DNA of 64,000 bases. Source: Symsagittifera roscoffensis (Eukaryota; Xenacoelomorpha; Acoela; Convolutidae). Where the stretch lies: contig NC_087064.1 of assembly GCF_963678635.1 (NCBI RefSeq), positions 20,198,509 to 20,262,508 of the forward strand, given 5' to 3'. The notes beneath the pieces were generated by a model. It saw only the letters and a list, made by a program, of their open reading frames with translations. It was not told where the DNA came from and searched no databases. The position numbers were made by a program, and so were the translations under genes. The stretch's first letter is position 1, and the number at the start of each line of letters is the position of its first letter. Of this stretch, positions 12,261-22,358 are shown piece by piece.

Positions 12261-12880
12261 ACTACTTGAACTTTTTAAACAATAAACTGCAGTAAGCAAT
12301 TAAGGTACATGCAGATAGGCCAGTGAACAAACAATTTTACAAATGCTGTTCAACTATCGATGTATTAAACACGAACATTAAATTGATATTTTCGGACAGC
12401 TTCCCAAAATTTCGCTAAACTTTGCACAAGCGTCGAACTACCTAATAAAATGTCAAGCTTAGAAAAATTCATTTAGCCCAGGCTGAACATTAAGACGGAA
12501 GAACACTTTTAATTATTAAGCAAAATAGCCATTGCATCAGTATCCATAACGTTGTAGAATTGATATTAGTTTTTTATAATCAGAAGTTCAAAAGTCAAAA
12601 GTATCATAGTAACGAAGTTTACAGTCAGGAGTCCGTCCCTTTATCACTTATTCCAGACAAAATCCTAGGAACTTCTAGGACATCGCAAGATGTAACAGTC
12701 GCCTACTTCAGTCACATATGAGGTTAAAGAAAAATAGGCCCTATAACCATTGGCTCAAGAGTCAGGGACACTATCTCTTGCAACAAATGTCGTTCCTGAA
12801 CATTAACAATTTAACTCAAAAGTTGAATTACGCAAACTCAAAATTTCACTTTTATATGTAGTATCATTCTCTAATAAAGT

Positions 12881-12955
12881 TTATTTCTTCTTCTTCTTCT
12901 TGTGTTTTTCTACCTCAAACGGTCGGAGCCAATTCGGTTCACTTGCGATATGAGA
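12881..12955 (-). other. Exon-like Lys-rich C-terminal segment (tentative; repeated at 13783-13857)
   Basis: On the minus strand, after a ttttag acceptor, 24 codons run to a TAA and end in VEKHKKKKK. The stop overlaps an AATAAA signal. This is what the last exon of a small basic protein gene upstream of eL41 would look like. I found no matching upstream exon with a compatible phase, and do not recognise the protein. The run of Lys codons comes from a (aag)n microsatellite, so it may be fortuitous. Confidence 0.3.
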
Positions 12956-13146
12956 CTAAAACCTTTGTTACAGCTTAGAGGCCACTACAAAAATACCCCC
13001 CACTCTAGAAAATAAGAACGACCCCATACTTAGGTCTCAAAATACCTAAAACACGCGAACGCCGTTAAAAACAGGGTCGGAACAATCCGTATAGTTACTT
13101 TTTATTAGACACTGGAACTTTGATCCATTTCAGATGGATCAACCTA

Positions 13147-14048
13147 ATCTGAAAAAATACCAACTACTTGAACTTTTTAAACAATAAACTGCAGTAAGCA
13201 ATTAAGGTACATGCAGATAGGCCAGTGAACAAACAATTTTACAAATGCTGTTCAACTATCGATGTATTAAACACGAACATTAAATTGATATTTTCGGACA
13301 GCTTCCCAAAATTTCGCTAAACTTTGCACAAGCGTCGAACTACCTAATAAAATGTCAAGCTTAGAAAAATTCATTTAGCCCAGGCTGAACATTAAGACGG
13401 AAGAACACTTTTAATTATTAAGCAAAATAGCCATTGCATCAGTATCCATAACGTTGTAGAATTGATATTAGTTTTTTATAATCAGAAGTTCAAAAGTCAA
13501 AAGTATCATAGTAACGAAGTTTACAGTCAGGAGTCCGTCCCTTTATCACTTATTCCAGACAAAATCCTAGGAACTTCTAGGACATCGCAAGATGTAACAG
13601 TCGCCTACTTCAGTCACATATGAGGTTAAAGAAAAATAGGCCCTATAACCATTGGCTCAAGAGTCAGGGACACTATCTCTTGCAACAAATGTCGTTCCTG
13701 AACATTAACAATTTAACTCAAAAGTTGAATTACGCAAACTCAAAATTTCACTTTTATATGTAGTATCATTCTCTAATAAAGTTTATTTCTTCTTCTTCTT
13801 CTTGTGTTTTTCTACCTCAAACGGTCGGAGCCAATTCGGTTCACTTGCGATATGAGACTAAAACCTTTGTTACAGCTTAGAGGCCACTACAAAAATACCC
13901 CCCACTCTAGAAAATAAGAACGACCCCATACTTAGGTCTCAAAATACCTAAAACACGCGAACGCCGTTAAAAACAGGGTCGGAACAATCCGTATAGTTAC
14001 TTTTTATTAGACACTGGAACTTTGATCCATTTCAGATGGATCAACCTA
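13147..14048. repeat. 902-bp tandem duplication, copy 2
   Basis: Second copy of 12245-13146, directly abutting it with no spacer. It does not include the eL41 coding exon. Identity without any difference in AT-rich non-coding DNA means either a very recent duplication or an assembly artefact (two haplotypes or a mis-joined repeat). Confidence 0.95.
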
Positions 14049-14956
14049 AAACTCTCCTTATCTCAACATAACAATATAAAACACATTCAAGAAATTTAAA
14101 TTGGATACTCACATACCTGTACACTCTAGAATTGAAGTAACCAAATTAACAAGTAACTCTAGAATAACTAGGGAATCAAATTTGACTCGAGGAGTTTTAA
14201 ATTAATTAGTTTCAGCTTGAGAAATGAGTTTTGTAGCTGGACCATTGGGAGACTTCGGTTGTCCACCTTTCCACCCAAGGTTCACTCTGATCTTATTCAA
14301 GTCTATCTCTTCTTTGTTTACGATCGTTCTACCTTCTGTTTCGAATCAGACAGCTCTACTTTCGTGTAATCTTATATCCGGAAATGCGAATAGCAATTTC
14401 CCGCTGCCTTTTTCGACTACTTTCCCGCGATTGCCAATCGGTTCTTCTGATATTATATTTCTGATATTTTCAGTTGTCGCGAGAAACTTTTTCCTGATAT
14501 ATCCTTTTCGAATTTTTGAAAAATTTCACTTCACCCCAAAATCATTTTTCTTGCGTTGCTCAAGGTCAAACTTCCAAATATGACCGACTGGCACATACTC
14601 CCCGGACTCAAGACCGATGTCCTCACCGCCTGTCGCCGTCTGCCAGTGAGTCCCCAGAATGTTGAGTGTTGCTCAAGATACAGTACCAGTGGTCATTTAC
14701 AGATATCTACACCCCAAAATTCACAACCAAGCAAAATTGTCACATTATCGCTAAACAGCAACCAAAATCTGCATATACCTGCACCTTAAATTTCCGCTTC
14801 TCAAGCTAATGATTAAAATTCCTTTTGTCTTATCCAATCAGAAAATTGTCATGCAATATTTTGATTCATATAATAGATATAACATATTGATAACAATACT
14901 TTGGATCATTAAAATTTATTTTCCGTGGCCTCAAATTTTATCCGAGTTCACACCCA
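14049..14956 (-). other. Candidate 3' LTR / 3' end of large element copy A
   Basis: On the minus strand this follows directly after the polypurine tract at 14959-14977, where the 3' LTR of a Gypsy element should begin; a TG lies 3-4 bases beyond the tract. There is no second LTR in the window to compare, so the far boundary is unknown and may lie before 14049. Open frames in the region (for example 14224-14583, plus) show no recognisable protein. Confidence 0.4.
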
Positions 14957-14958
14957 AG

Positions 14959-14977
14959 CCCCTTTTCTTTTCCTCTC
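14959..14977 (-). promoter_or_regulatory. Polypurine tract of copy A
   Basis: Minus strand gagaggaaaagaaaagggg, 19 purines in a row, about 32 bases after the last stop codon of the element (15010). Polypurine tracts prime plus-strand synthesis and sit immediately upstream of the 3' LTR. The position and length fit well. Confidence 0.65.
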
Positions 14978-15009
14978 AAGACTCAAGAAACCGAACTTGA
15001 GCTTCCTGC

Positions 15010-16621
15010 TCACTTCGTGCTCATCGCCCTTGAGGTGCTAGGCCCTGAAGCATACGACACTGTGATTTGCCTCAGCAGCGCTTCCTCATCGTCGGAGCTG
15101 ATCACGATCTCTACCCAAGCCTTTAGTTGTTCGTAGGATCGCATCCATTCCCTCTGCTCTTGCAATCTCTTTGCCTGGTTCGGCAAACCCTTCACTTTAG
15201 ATTCCCAGTTCAGGCAAAAAGAGTTGTTTAGGCTCAAACTCACGTTCTTCGCTAAATCCTCTTCCAATATTGACTCCCTTGCCCTTGTGTTATCTCTAGA
15301 CACCCTACCAACTCTTTTCCAACCCGTTGTGATTGCATTGCGATGGGTCAGCAAGGGTCTTTTGAAGGCTTCCAGCCCTATCTCAGCCAGGAATTGTCGA
15401 TATTCTTTCCGATGCTTCTTCATGTGATCCTTCGTCACCGCGTATAGCCAAGACGTCAATGTCGCTCGAAACAATGGGAAGAATCTTATGCGGCTCAACA
15501 CGTGCCTGACCTCCATTCGTATAGCGAATACTTTGCACGCAGTCTCAAACAACTCAAGCCTCCTGCTGTAATCAATGGGGTGTATCGATTCCGCTGTCGG
15601 TGCCTTCGACTCTCGATATTTTGTCACGTTTTCTTCCATCCATCGCAACGCCAACATTGAACTCACTACCAGTAGGGTCACTTTCTGCCAATGATCGGGT
15701 AATTCGATTGACCTAACTTCCTCGACGTTCCATATCAAGCAGAGGTTTGAATGCTCCGGATACCAAAGTGTTTGTGCCAGACAATGGCACGGGCATTCCC
15801 CATGTGTGAGTTTTATAATCCGGAGGTTGCGTTCTTCCGAAGCTTCAAGCAGAGGTTCCAGCTCCATCACTTTTTCGTGCGTCACATCATTCTCCTCCAG
15901 GTCTGTATCGGCTTCCCGATCGTGTTCTGTCTCTCGAAGTCCATCGTGTTTTCACCTTCCAGACTCAAAAGTTCTTCTCCCCAGATCTCACTCAAGTTAT
16001 CTCTTTGTTCCCCCGGTACAGTCCCCAGGATCTTCCTCAACAGTCTGTGCGAGTGATGCGACCTTCGAGCCAGGCGTACGCACTTGGGTACCGAGAAGGC
16101 TTTGTCGATTAGTATCCTCTGGCTGGATACCTCCACCATTGCCATGTGTAGTGGATAGTGGCTTCCACACAGGTTGGCCATAACTGATCCCACTAGGGAC
16201 TTCAAGTTCACTGGCAAACTATAGGCTTCACTCACGGGAAACCCCATTTCCGCCTCAAGACCAATCTTCCATCTTCTGATGTGCTTCTGTGTTTTTTGCA
16301 GCACTCCAGGCCATGACTCCACGCTTAACGCTGTCACTAAGTGATGCTCGGACTCACAGAAGAACCCCAACGCCGTTGCTATATTTACAGTGGTGTTCGT
16401 GTAACACTCAGCCACTATCTGTACTTCACTCTTCTCTTTTTCTGTGATATCGCCAAACCAAGAGGCTAGATCTTCTTTCTGAAAGGACTGTATCCTGACA
16501 CATGACCATCCATCGCAAGAATGCTCTCCACTTCCACCCGTCAGATTGAGACAACTACCGGGTTCCATCTTCTTCACTGATTTATCTAGCTTGCTCATGG
16601 TTTCTCCCGACTCCTTACTAT
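15010..16621 (-). pseudogene. ORF-B, C-terminal part (copy A), unassigned
   Basis: Two open segments, 15882-16691 and 15010-15885, overlap by four bases and form the last roughly 560 residues of ORF-B. The TAG/TGA-free lengths and normal codon composition show that this was coding. The product is soluble-looking, with no clear membrane segment, some Cys and His (for example LTHGECPCHC near 15790), and a hydrophilic end. It begins inside the 91-bp duplication made by the LINE insertion, which also interrupts its link to the frame at 20212. I recognise no family. The polypurine tract follows directly. Confidence 0.6.
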
Positions 16622-16712
16622 GGAATAGGATCAGCTTGTGCACCACATTCAGAGTTCCCAAGTCTTCATCCTTCGTCGGTGACAGTCTCACTCGCTCCGT
16701 AACTTCCTCAAT
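16622..16712. repeat. Target-site duplication of LINE-B, left copy (91 bp)
   Basis: Matches 20121-20211 with one mismatch (cttgtgcacc against cttgagcacc). It consists of ORF-B coding sequence of the host element and directly abuts the 3' end of LINE-B. Long, variable duplications are known for some non-LTR families, for example RTE elements in nematodes. Confidence 0.92.
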
Positions 16713-16738
16713 TGTTGTAGTTGCCTCTCGCCGGGGCC

Positions 16739-17856
16739 CTACATTGTGGGGTCTACCCCGGACAGGTCAATGAAACGGGCGGCTTCCACCGGGTTTGTCC
16801 AAAGGGCAGTGAGGGGGAGGTCAGTGGGGTTTGTGGGGCACTGGAACAGGTGGGCAGTCGTGTGAGGGGCTGTATGGCAGAGGGGACAGGAGGACCCTTG
16901 GTCTGGTTCGAGCCTGGCCCGGTACGACAACAGGTGTTGACTGTAGCCGGACCGAAGTTGGCTGAGGGTCCTCCGAGTACGTCTGGGTAGGGTCTTCTCC
17001 TCTCGGACGTTGACAGGAGGGGGTCTTGTACCGAGGACTCCAGACGGTGGATACGACTGGGTTGTCGTCGCCACCGTCTCTGTGTGCACAGTTTTCAGGA
17101 GCCGTCGGTACTCCTTCGTTGGTAGCGGCAGGTCAACGCCTTCGAGGAGGTGTTCCAGACGGGGGGCATGGGCAGAGACTAGTGTGGGTTTCATTTTGCG
17201 GGGGGAGGAGGTTTCTCGAGGAGTCTCTGACCAGGGTGTTCGGGGAGGTGGCAAGCCAAGAGATGTTGTGTTGCAAGCATTGCCGTGTGGGCTTTCACCG
17301 GGAGCACCTGCGTCTCTTCGTGTAGGTGGCTTTGGGGGGCCATTAGATGGTTCCCGGTGGCGACCCGCAGAGCCGCGTTTTGGATGGTCTGCAGACGCTT
17401 GACACTGGTCTCGGATGCGACTGTAGACCAAACTGGGGCCGCGTATTCGAGACGAGGCCTGACCAGGGCTTTGAAAGTCACGAGTAGCGTTTCCGTGTCC
17501 TGACCCCAGTCCGTGCCTGCCAAGGCCTTCATGGCGTTGACCGCCCTGGAGGCGTTGGAGGCAGCGACCCTGCAATGTTCCCCGAACTTGAACATCGGGT
17601 CAAACCTGACACCAAGTACTTTGGGGTGTTTTTCCAACTTGAGCTGGATATCTGCCACCGTCAAGTGTGGTTGTACGTTGCATTCCTTGGTGTCAGGCGT
17701 GAGTAATGTTACAGCGCATTTTCCGGGGGAGAGTGCGAGTTTGAGGGATTGAAAGTAGGACGTTAGGGAGTCGAGGTATGGCTGCAACTTAGCGGTGATG
17801 ATATTGATCTTCGGTCCGCTGGCCCAGGGCGTCACGTCGTCTGCGTAGCTCACCAC
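16739..17856 (-). pseudogene. LINE-B RT active site, thumb and C-terminal finger
   Basis: The first segment (17191-17856) begins at SYADDVTPW, the RT catalytic motif, and continues through the thumb-like LEYAAPVWS region. A frameshift near 17210 moves the coding frame to 16739-17575, which ends with LSQLRSGYSQHLL and the zinc-knuckle-like CPLCHTAPHTTAHLFQC, as in Jockey and Ingi-type LINE proteins. The stop lies about 25 bp from the 3' end of the element, leaving a very short 3' UTR. Confidence 0.85.
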
Positions 17857-19400
17857 GTTGACACCCTCGGGAGGGGAGGGGAGGGAGCCAACGAAGGAGT
17901 TAAACAGAGTCGGTGATATGACTGAGCCTTGCGGAACACCTGTTCGGACAATTCTGGCGGCCGGTCAGGTACCCTGAGCCAGCGGGTCAGCGAAGGGGGT
18001 AGTGAAGTTCTGCTCAATTTCTCCAGCAGGGTGCGGTGACATACCATATCAAAGGCCTTGGAAAGGTCTAATGTCACCAGTACCGTGCGGTCTGCCGGTT
18101 TCTTTTGGTTGAAACCATCGGCGACCGCGCTGGAGATTTCGAGCAGGGCAATTGTGGTTGAGTGGAGGGGGCGGAAGCCGTGTTGGTGTGGTTCTGGGGT
18201 CAGGTGGGATTGAAATATTGGGAGGATGCAGGCTTCCAAAATTTTGACAGCGGGGCAGAGTACCGAGACGGGGTGGTAGGAGGACCAGTCCTGTGGGGGT
18301 TTTCCGGGCTTGAGTAGTGGTATGACAATTGATTTTTTCCAGATGGCGGGGATTTGGGACTTTGCGAGGGAGCCATTGAAAACTTTGGTCAGCCAGGCGA
18401 CGCCGTGCTGTCCGAGGTTTTTCAAATGCAGTGCGTTTAGCCCATCGGGGCCGCACGCCTTCGAACTCTTGCACTTGCGGATCGCCTTGCTGACTTGGGA
18501 CGGGGTCGTCTGTATGGGGGTTTCGAGGGAAAATGACTTCAATTTGCGTTTGATGACTCGGTTCTCTTTTGAGCTTTCGTGTTTGATTGGGGCCGTCAAA
18601 TGCTTGTTGAAAAGTCTGGCTTGGTCCTTAGGTCGGGTGTATGTGCGTCCGTCAAACCTGATGGACGGGTTTGGCGGGTCGCGTTTTTTGCCGTCAATGG
18701 TACGAATGGTCTTCCAGAGTTTCTCTGGTTTTGTTTTGTGATCAAATGTCTGGAGGTATTCATGCCATCGGGCAGTTTGGAACTTCCTGAGGATCATCTC
18801 GATTTTGTTGTTGAGGAGTGGCAAGTCTGGGGATGTGGGGTTGTTTGTCCTCAGGGCATCGCGTTGGCTGATGAGCTTGGCCGCTTCTGGCGGTAGGCCT
18901 GGAGTGCTCGTTGGGCGACGGCCAGACAGGATGTGGTGCTTGGCTACCTTGTTTACGATCTCGCGGAACAACCTTTCTCCTTTGTAGGGATTGGGCTGCT
19001 CCTCGAGAGACGCGAACGCAGCTTCTGTCTCCGTCTTGAAGCCGTCCCAGTCCGCGCGGAGGAAGTTTGTGAAGGTCTTGTTCGGGGCTGGAATTGTCAG
19101 GGGACTGGTTGATAGTCTGATGATGACTGGCAGGTGGTCGGAGCTCAGCGTGGTTTCCGTCTCCCAGCTCAGTTTCGACAGGAGATCTTCTGAGGCAAGG
19201 GATACGTCAGGAGAGGTTGCCTGGCCCGAAGTTGGTATACGGGTCGCTGTGGGTGTGTTCAGCGCTCCAAAGCTCGATGCCTCAATTTCGTCGGCTAGGG
19301 TCTTTCCGCGCGAGTCCTGAATGGACGAGCACCAAAGGGGGTCGTGTGCGTTGATGTCGCCCAGTATCAGGGAGCATCTAGTCTCGAGGAAAGGGGTCAA
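17850..19400 (-). pseudogene. LINE-B endonuclease C-terminus and reverse transcriptase
   Basis: A 516-codon open segment. It starts within the endonuclease, with the metal-binding LILGDINAHDP and the catalytic-type SSDHLPVII. RT motifs follow: IVIPLLKPGKPP, SYHPVSVLCP, QHGFRPLHSTT and LVTLDLSKAFDMV. Near 17970 the frame shifts, and the conserved GVPQGSVISPTLFN region and YADD continue in the frame of 17191-17856. The single large open block shows little decay, in line with a recent insertion. Confidence 0.88.
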
Positions 19401-20062
19401 CGAGGGGGTGAAGTTCGAGGGGCAGCTACTGCTGGGGGGATGTACACGTTTCTTATTGTGAGCACCTCGTTTAGGAGTGGGATTTGAATCGATTAGTGTT
19501 CGAGGGGCTCGCCAGGAGGTGTGTTCTCGTCCACAGGGATGAAAGGGATTGTGTGGTGCACGAGAAACATAAGTCCTCCGCCGGCTCCGCTCCCTCGGTC
19601 TTTTCGGACTACAGTGTAGTCTTCAAAGACTGGGTCTTTCCCTTTGGCGGTGAGCTTTGTCTCCTGCAAGGCGGCCACTTTGATCTTACGGGTACGGAGA
19701 AAACGGCTCAGTTCTGTTGTTTTGTTCCGTATCCCATTGCAATTTAGTTGCAGGAACGTCAGTGGCTCTGCCTTCGGTTGTCGGGGTCGTGGATTTGGAG
19801 GTGGGATGGGAACTCGTTTGGTGGGGTGGGGTCGTGTAGTGGGGGTTGGAGGGTCGACTGTTTGGGTGGTTGCTTGGGAGGGCGTGGGTGCACTGAAAGG
19901 CGTGACTGGTGGACAGCCCGGGCAGACGTAGTCTCTGTGGCATTCGGCCACAGTCCGAAGGCCGCTGCACCGCTGGTGAATCCAGGTTCCGCAGCAGTGG
20001 CACCATACGGTGGTGCCGCCTCCCCAGGTTTCAGTGCACACCGTGCAGGGGGATTTCAGTGT
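19401..20062 (-). pseudogene. LINE-B PHD finger and endonuclease N-terminus
   Basis: The frame, open to at least 20041 and starting there with GTG rather than ATG, shows a PHD pattern: CTVC, then WCHCCGTWIHQRC, then YVCPGC. This is the Cys4-His-Cys3 layout that binds two zinc ions and often reads histone tails. After a Pro-rich linker come endonuclease motifs LQLNCNGIRNKT and LQETKL and a Gly-rich GAGGGLMF. The frame stops at 19493, while similarity continues in the next frame through 19401, so a frameshift separates it from the second half. A true ATG upstream is not evident, and the copy may be slightly 5'-truncated. Confidence 0.8.
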
Positions 20063-20120
20063 GTGAGGGCGTCTGGGTGGTCCAGGGTTTGGCTCGACGC
20101 CGGCTCTTAATAGGATCGGA

Positions 20121-20211
20121 GGAATAGGATCAGCTTGAGCACCACATTCAGAGTTCCCAAGTCTTCATCCTTCGTCGGTGACAGTCTCACTCGCTCCGTA
20201 ACTTCCTCAAT
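20121..20211. repeat. Target-site duplication of LINE-B, right copy (91 bp)
   Basis: Abuts the 5' end of LINE-B; see 16622-16712. The near-identity of the two copies shows that this insertion is young compared with the decay of the surrounding element. Confidence 0.92.
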
Positions 20212-22358
20212 CAAACTCGCATGGGGATGTGGGCACCAAAAAGGCCTCAGCAACTTCCAAACCGCCCCCAGATTCGTAATCAGCATGCGGTTTCCATTTC
20301 CCATCTTCAATTCTAGTCTCTTGTTCGAGCGCGGTACGCTAATTACTTCTGGCATCTTCTCAAATGTCAGGCCTAGGCTCGGCCTTTCTCTTTCCACAGG
20401 GTCAATCTCAATTATCTTCTCTATCCAAAACTTCAACAGCTCCGTCACCTCATAATTCTTGTGGGCGTTCCCAGCCTCTGAGTCCAAGAAAGGGTTGTAT
20501 GCCATCCCCATAACTCCAGACGCATATTGATATTCCCCCGTTTGTTGGGTTTCGAGTAGTCTCCACCCAGAGCTAAATTACGATGCAAATCATGCCCCTC
20601 CTCGAACTTCTTGTTGTAGTATCTCCGTATTTCGTCAAGTTTTCCGTGACTCTCTAGAGATTGTCTGGAGCCATCCTCCTTTTCGATTCCAGTACTCTGG
20701 TACACGTTCGAGATGACCGTGGAGATTCTCCTTTCCATAGTTTTACTTCCCGTCGCCTTCTGATGACACGTTTGGACGGTGCTGTTGGTCATCACGGACA
20801 TTATCCACCTCAAGAAGCAAATGGCATCTTTTCTCCTCGCTAGACTCAAACCGGAATTATCTCTGGCGATATGCTGCACCAGCATTTGATAAACCTCTAG
20901 ACTCTTGCTGCCCAACATCAATTTATTGCGTGAGGTCAACACCTCTAATTCTATTCCCACCAAGCTCGATGCGAACATCAGCTGTCCTGCCGTCCTGATG
21001 AAAGGATTTGCCATCAATGGCACAGCAGACGAGGGTGTCCTCAATGCTTCTTCAAAATATTCCCGCAGCAGATTTTGCGAAGTTCGTTTCAGCTGGTTCC
21101 CCAACTCTAACTTGTTAGTCTCGGCTTTTTGGTTCGGTAGCCCAAATACGACGCTTGCGGGACACTCCACGATCGAATTTTTTCAGGCAGTCTTCCAGTT
21201 CCTTCATGGTCTCCAGAGCCACCCACCAAGGTCAAGCGGTATTCCTCGTTGCATTTTCGCTCAAGCGGTGCTCAATCGAGAGCCATTCTTTGCCAACGTC
21301 CACTTCCCACGTTTGTTCACTCGTCGAACCCCTTTTGGTGTTTGCCCGCTGAGGTCTGAAGTCCTCCTCTATTGCCGAGCTCGTCGAGACTTCCATTCCC
21401 TTCATCACCTCGGCCAGCTTCCTTGGTGCGGAGCTGCCCTTGTATGCCGCTGTCTTCCACCGCGCTAGAATCATAGGGGCCGTCTTCTTCAGATTCTCTT
21501 CAGAGACTGCGTCGACTTCTTTATCCCGGTCCGGCCTTTCAAACTCTTGCCTCTCCCTTCTCGAGCCTTAGGGATAATAATATCTTTAATCATATTATTA
21601 GTCTTATTCTTATCATCCCTTTCAACCTTAATCATTTCATCATCAGTTTTTTTTTGTTCAGAGTAGAGCTGTTTTTACATGCGTCATCTTTGGTCTTCTG
21701 CTCTTTTTCCCTCAGCTTGATCATCTTGCTCAATAGCTCCTCTCTTGCTTTTCGTCCAGTCCGGTACCCATCAGGACAGGTACCCCGAACTTCACCACCG
21801 TGTTTCACAGCTCCTCTTTGAAGTCCTCCAGCATAGTCTCGCTCTTCACTTTCTGGTCAAACTCGCTCAAGAACTCTCGCCACGCCTTCTCATCTAGAGT
21901 GTTCAGGAACATCCACTCGTTGCCTTGAAAAGCGTTCTTCTTGCCTTTTTCAGCGCTCAAGAGCTTCATCTCCATGTTAGAAGTCTCACTCGTCAAAGGT
22001 AATTCCAGGTCTTTGCGAGGGGACCCCAGGGGTCGTGTGGCTGTGTTCGCCCAGTCATTTCCACTCAAGTCCCGCTGCAGCTCCTGTGTGGTGAAATCCC
22101 TTTCAGCTGGGTTCTGCTCTGGCGTATCCCCACCTCCATTTCTTCTCCTGCTTCACTGAGAGTCTCATCCGTACTCTCCCCTTCCTCTGACTCAGCCCGT
22201 TCTTTCCCGAGTGCATCTCTGAACCTATTCTCCACAGGATTGCTAATTGTGGTGAGGATTGATAGTGGTGAGGGTGTTGCGAGGTCCAGCTTCTTGTATT
22301 CCGTGAGGGCTTTATATAAGGGGCCTGCCGCATATAGCTCCTTTTCTTCTTGCTTCAT
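20212..22358 (-). pseudogene. ORF-B central part (copy A), unassigned
   Basis: A chain of minus-strand open segments: 22065-22358, 21805-22068, 21232-21474, 20445-21170, and 20107-20511. Successive segments overlap or nearly abut in different frames, which marks frameshifts in a once continuous coding region. The protein is charged. The first part is acidic and probably disordered (around 22110-22250, with many Glu, Ser and Thr). The segment at 20445-21170 looks globular and helical. No catalytic motif or zinc ligand set is obvious, and I cannot name a family. The LINE insertion cuts the 20107-20511 segment. Confidence 0.55.

Larger units (their letters stand above)
12245..13146. repeat. 902-bp tandem duplication, copy 1
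   Basis: Appears identical, base for base in the lines compared, to 13147-14048. It begins at the acceptor of the eL41 exon and ends with cagatggatcaacctaa. It therefore holds the immediate upstream region of eL41 (minus strand). On that strand it also contains a TATAAAAG box (about 12849-12856), an AATAAA signal, a pyrimidine-rich (ttc)n stretch and an exon-like Lys-rich segment. Confidence 0.95.
16713..20120 (-). mobile_element. PHD-finger LINE (LINE-B) inserted in copy A
   Basis: A 3,408-bp non-LTR element on the minus strand, bounded exactly by the 91-bp duplication. Domains in order: PHD zinc finger, apurinic-type endonuclease, reverse transcriptase, and a C-terminal CCHC-type finger. 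It ends in a short caactacaacaa-like tail. It is much more GC-rich than its surroundings. Three or more frameshifts break the frame, so it is not currently autonomous. The C-terminal region (LSQLRSGYS, then CPLC and HLFQCP) resembles Jockey/Ingi-type proteins. Confidence 0.9.

Noticed and set aside
14224-14583. 119-codon plus-strand frame starting with ATG
   Set aside because: It lies antisense to the candidate LTR of copy A, and its composition (Phe, Ser, Leu rich) fits the reverse reading of that region. No motif or splice support.
18310-19320. Several plus-strand frames of 60-143 codons
   Set aside because: Shadows of the GC-rich LINE-B coding strand. The minus strand carries the recognisable RT and endonuclease.
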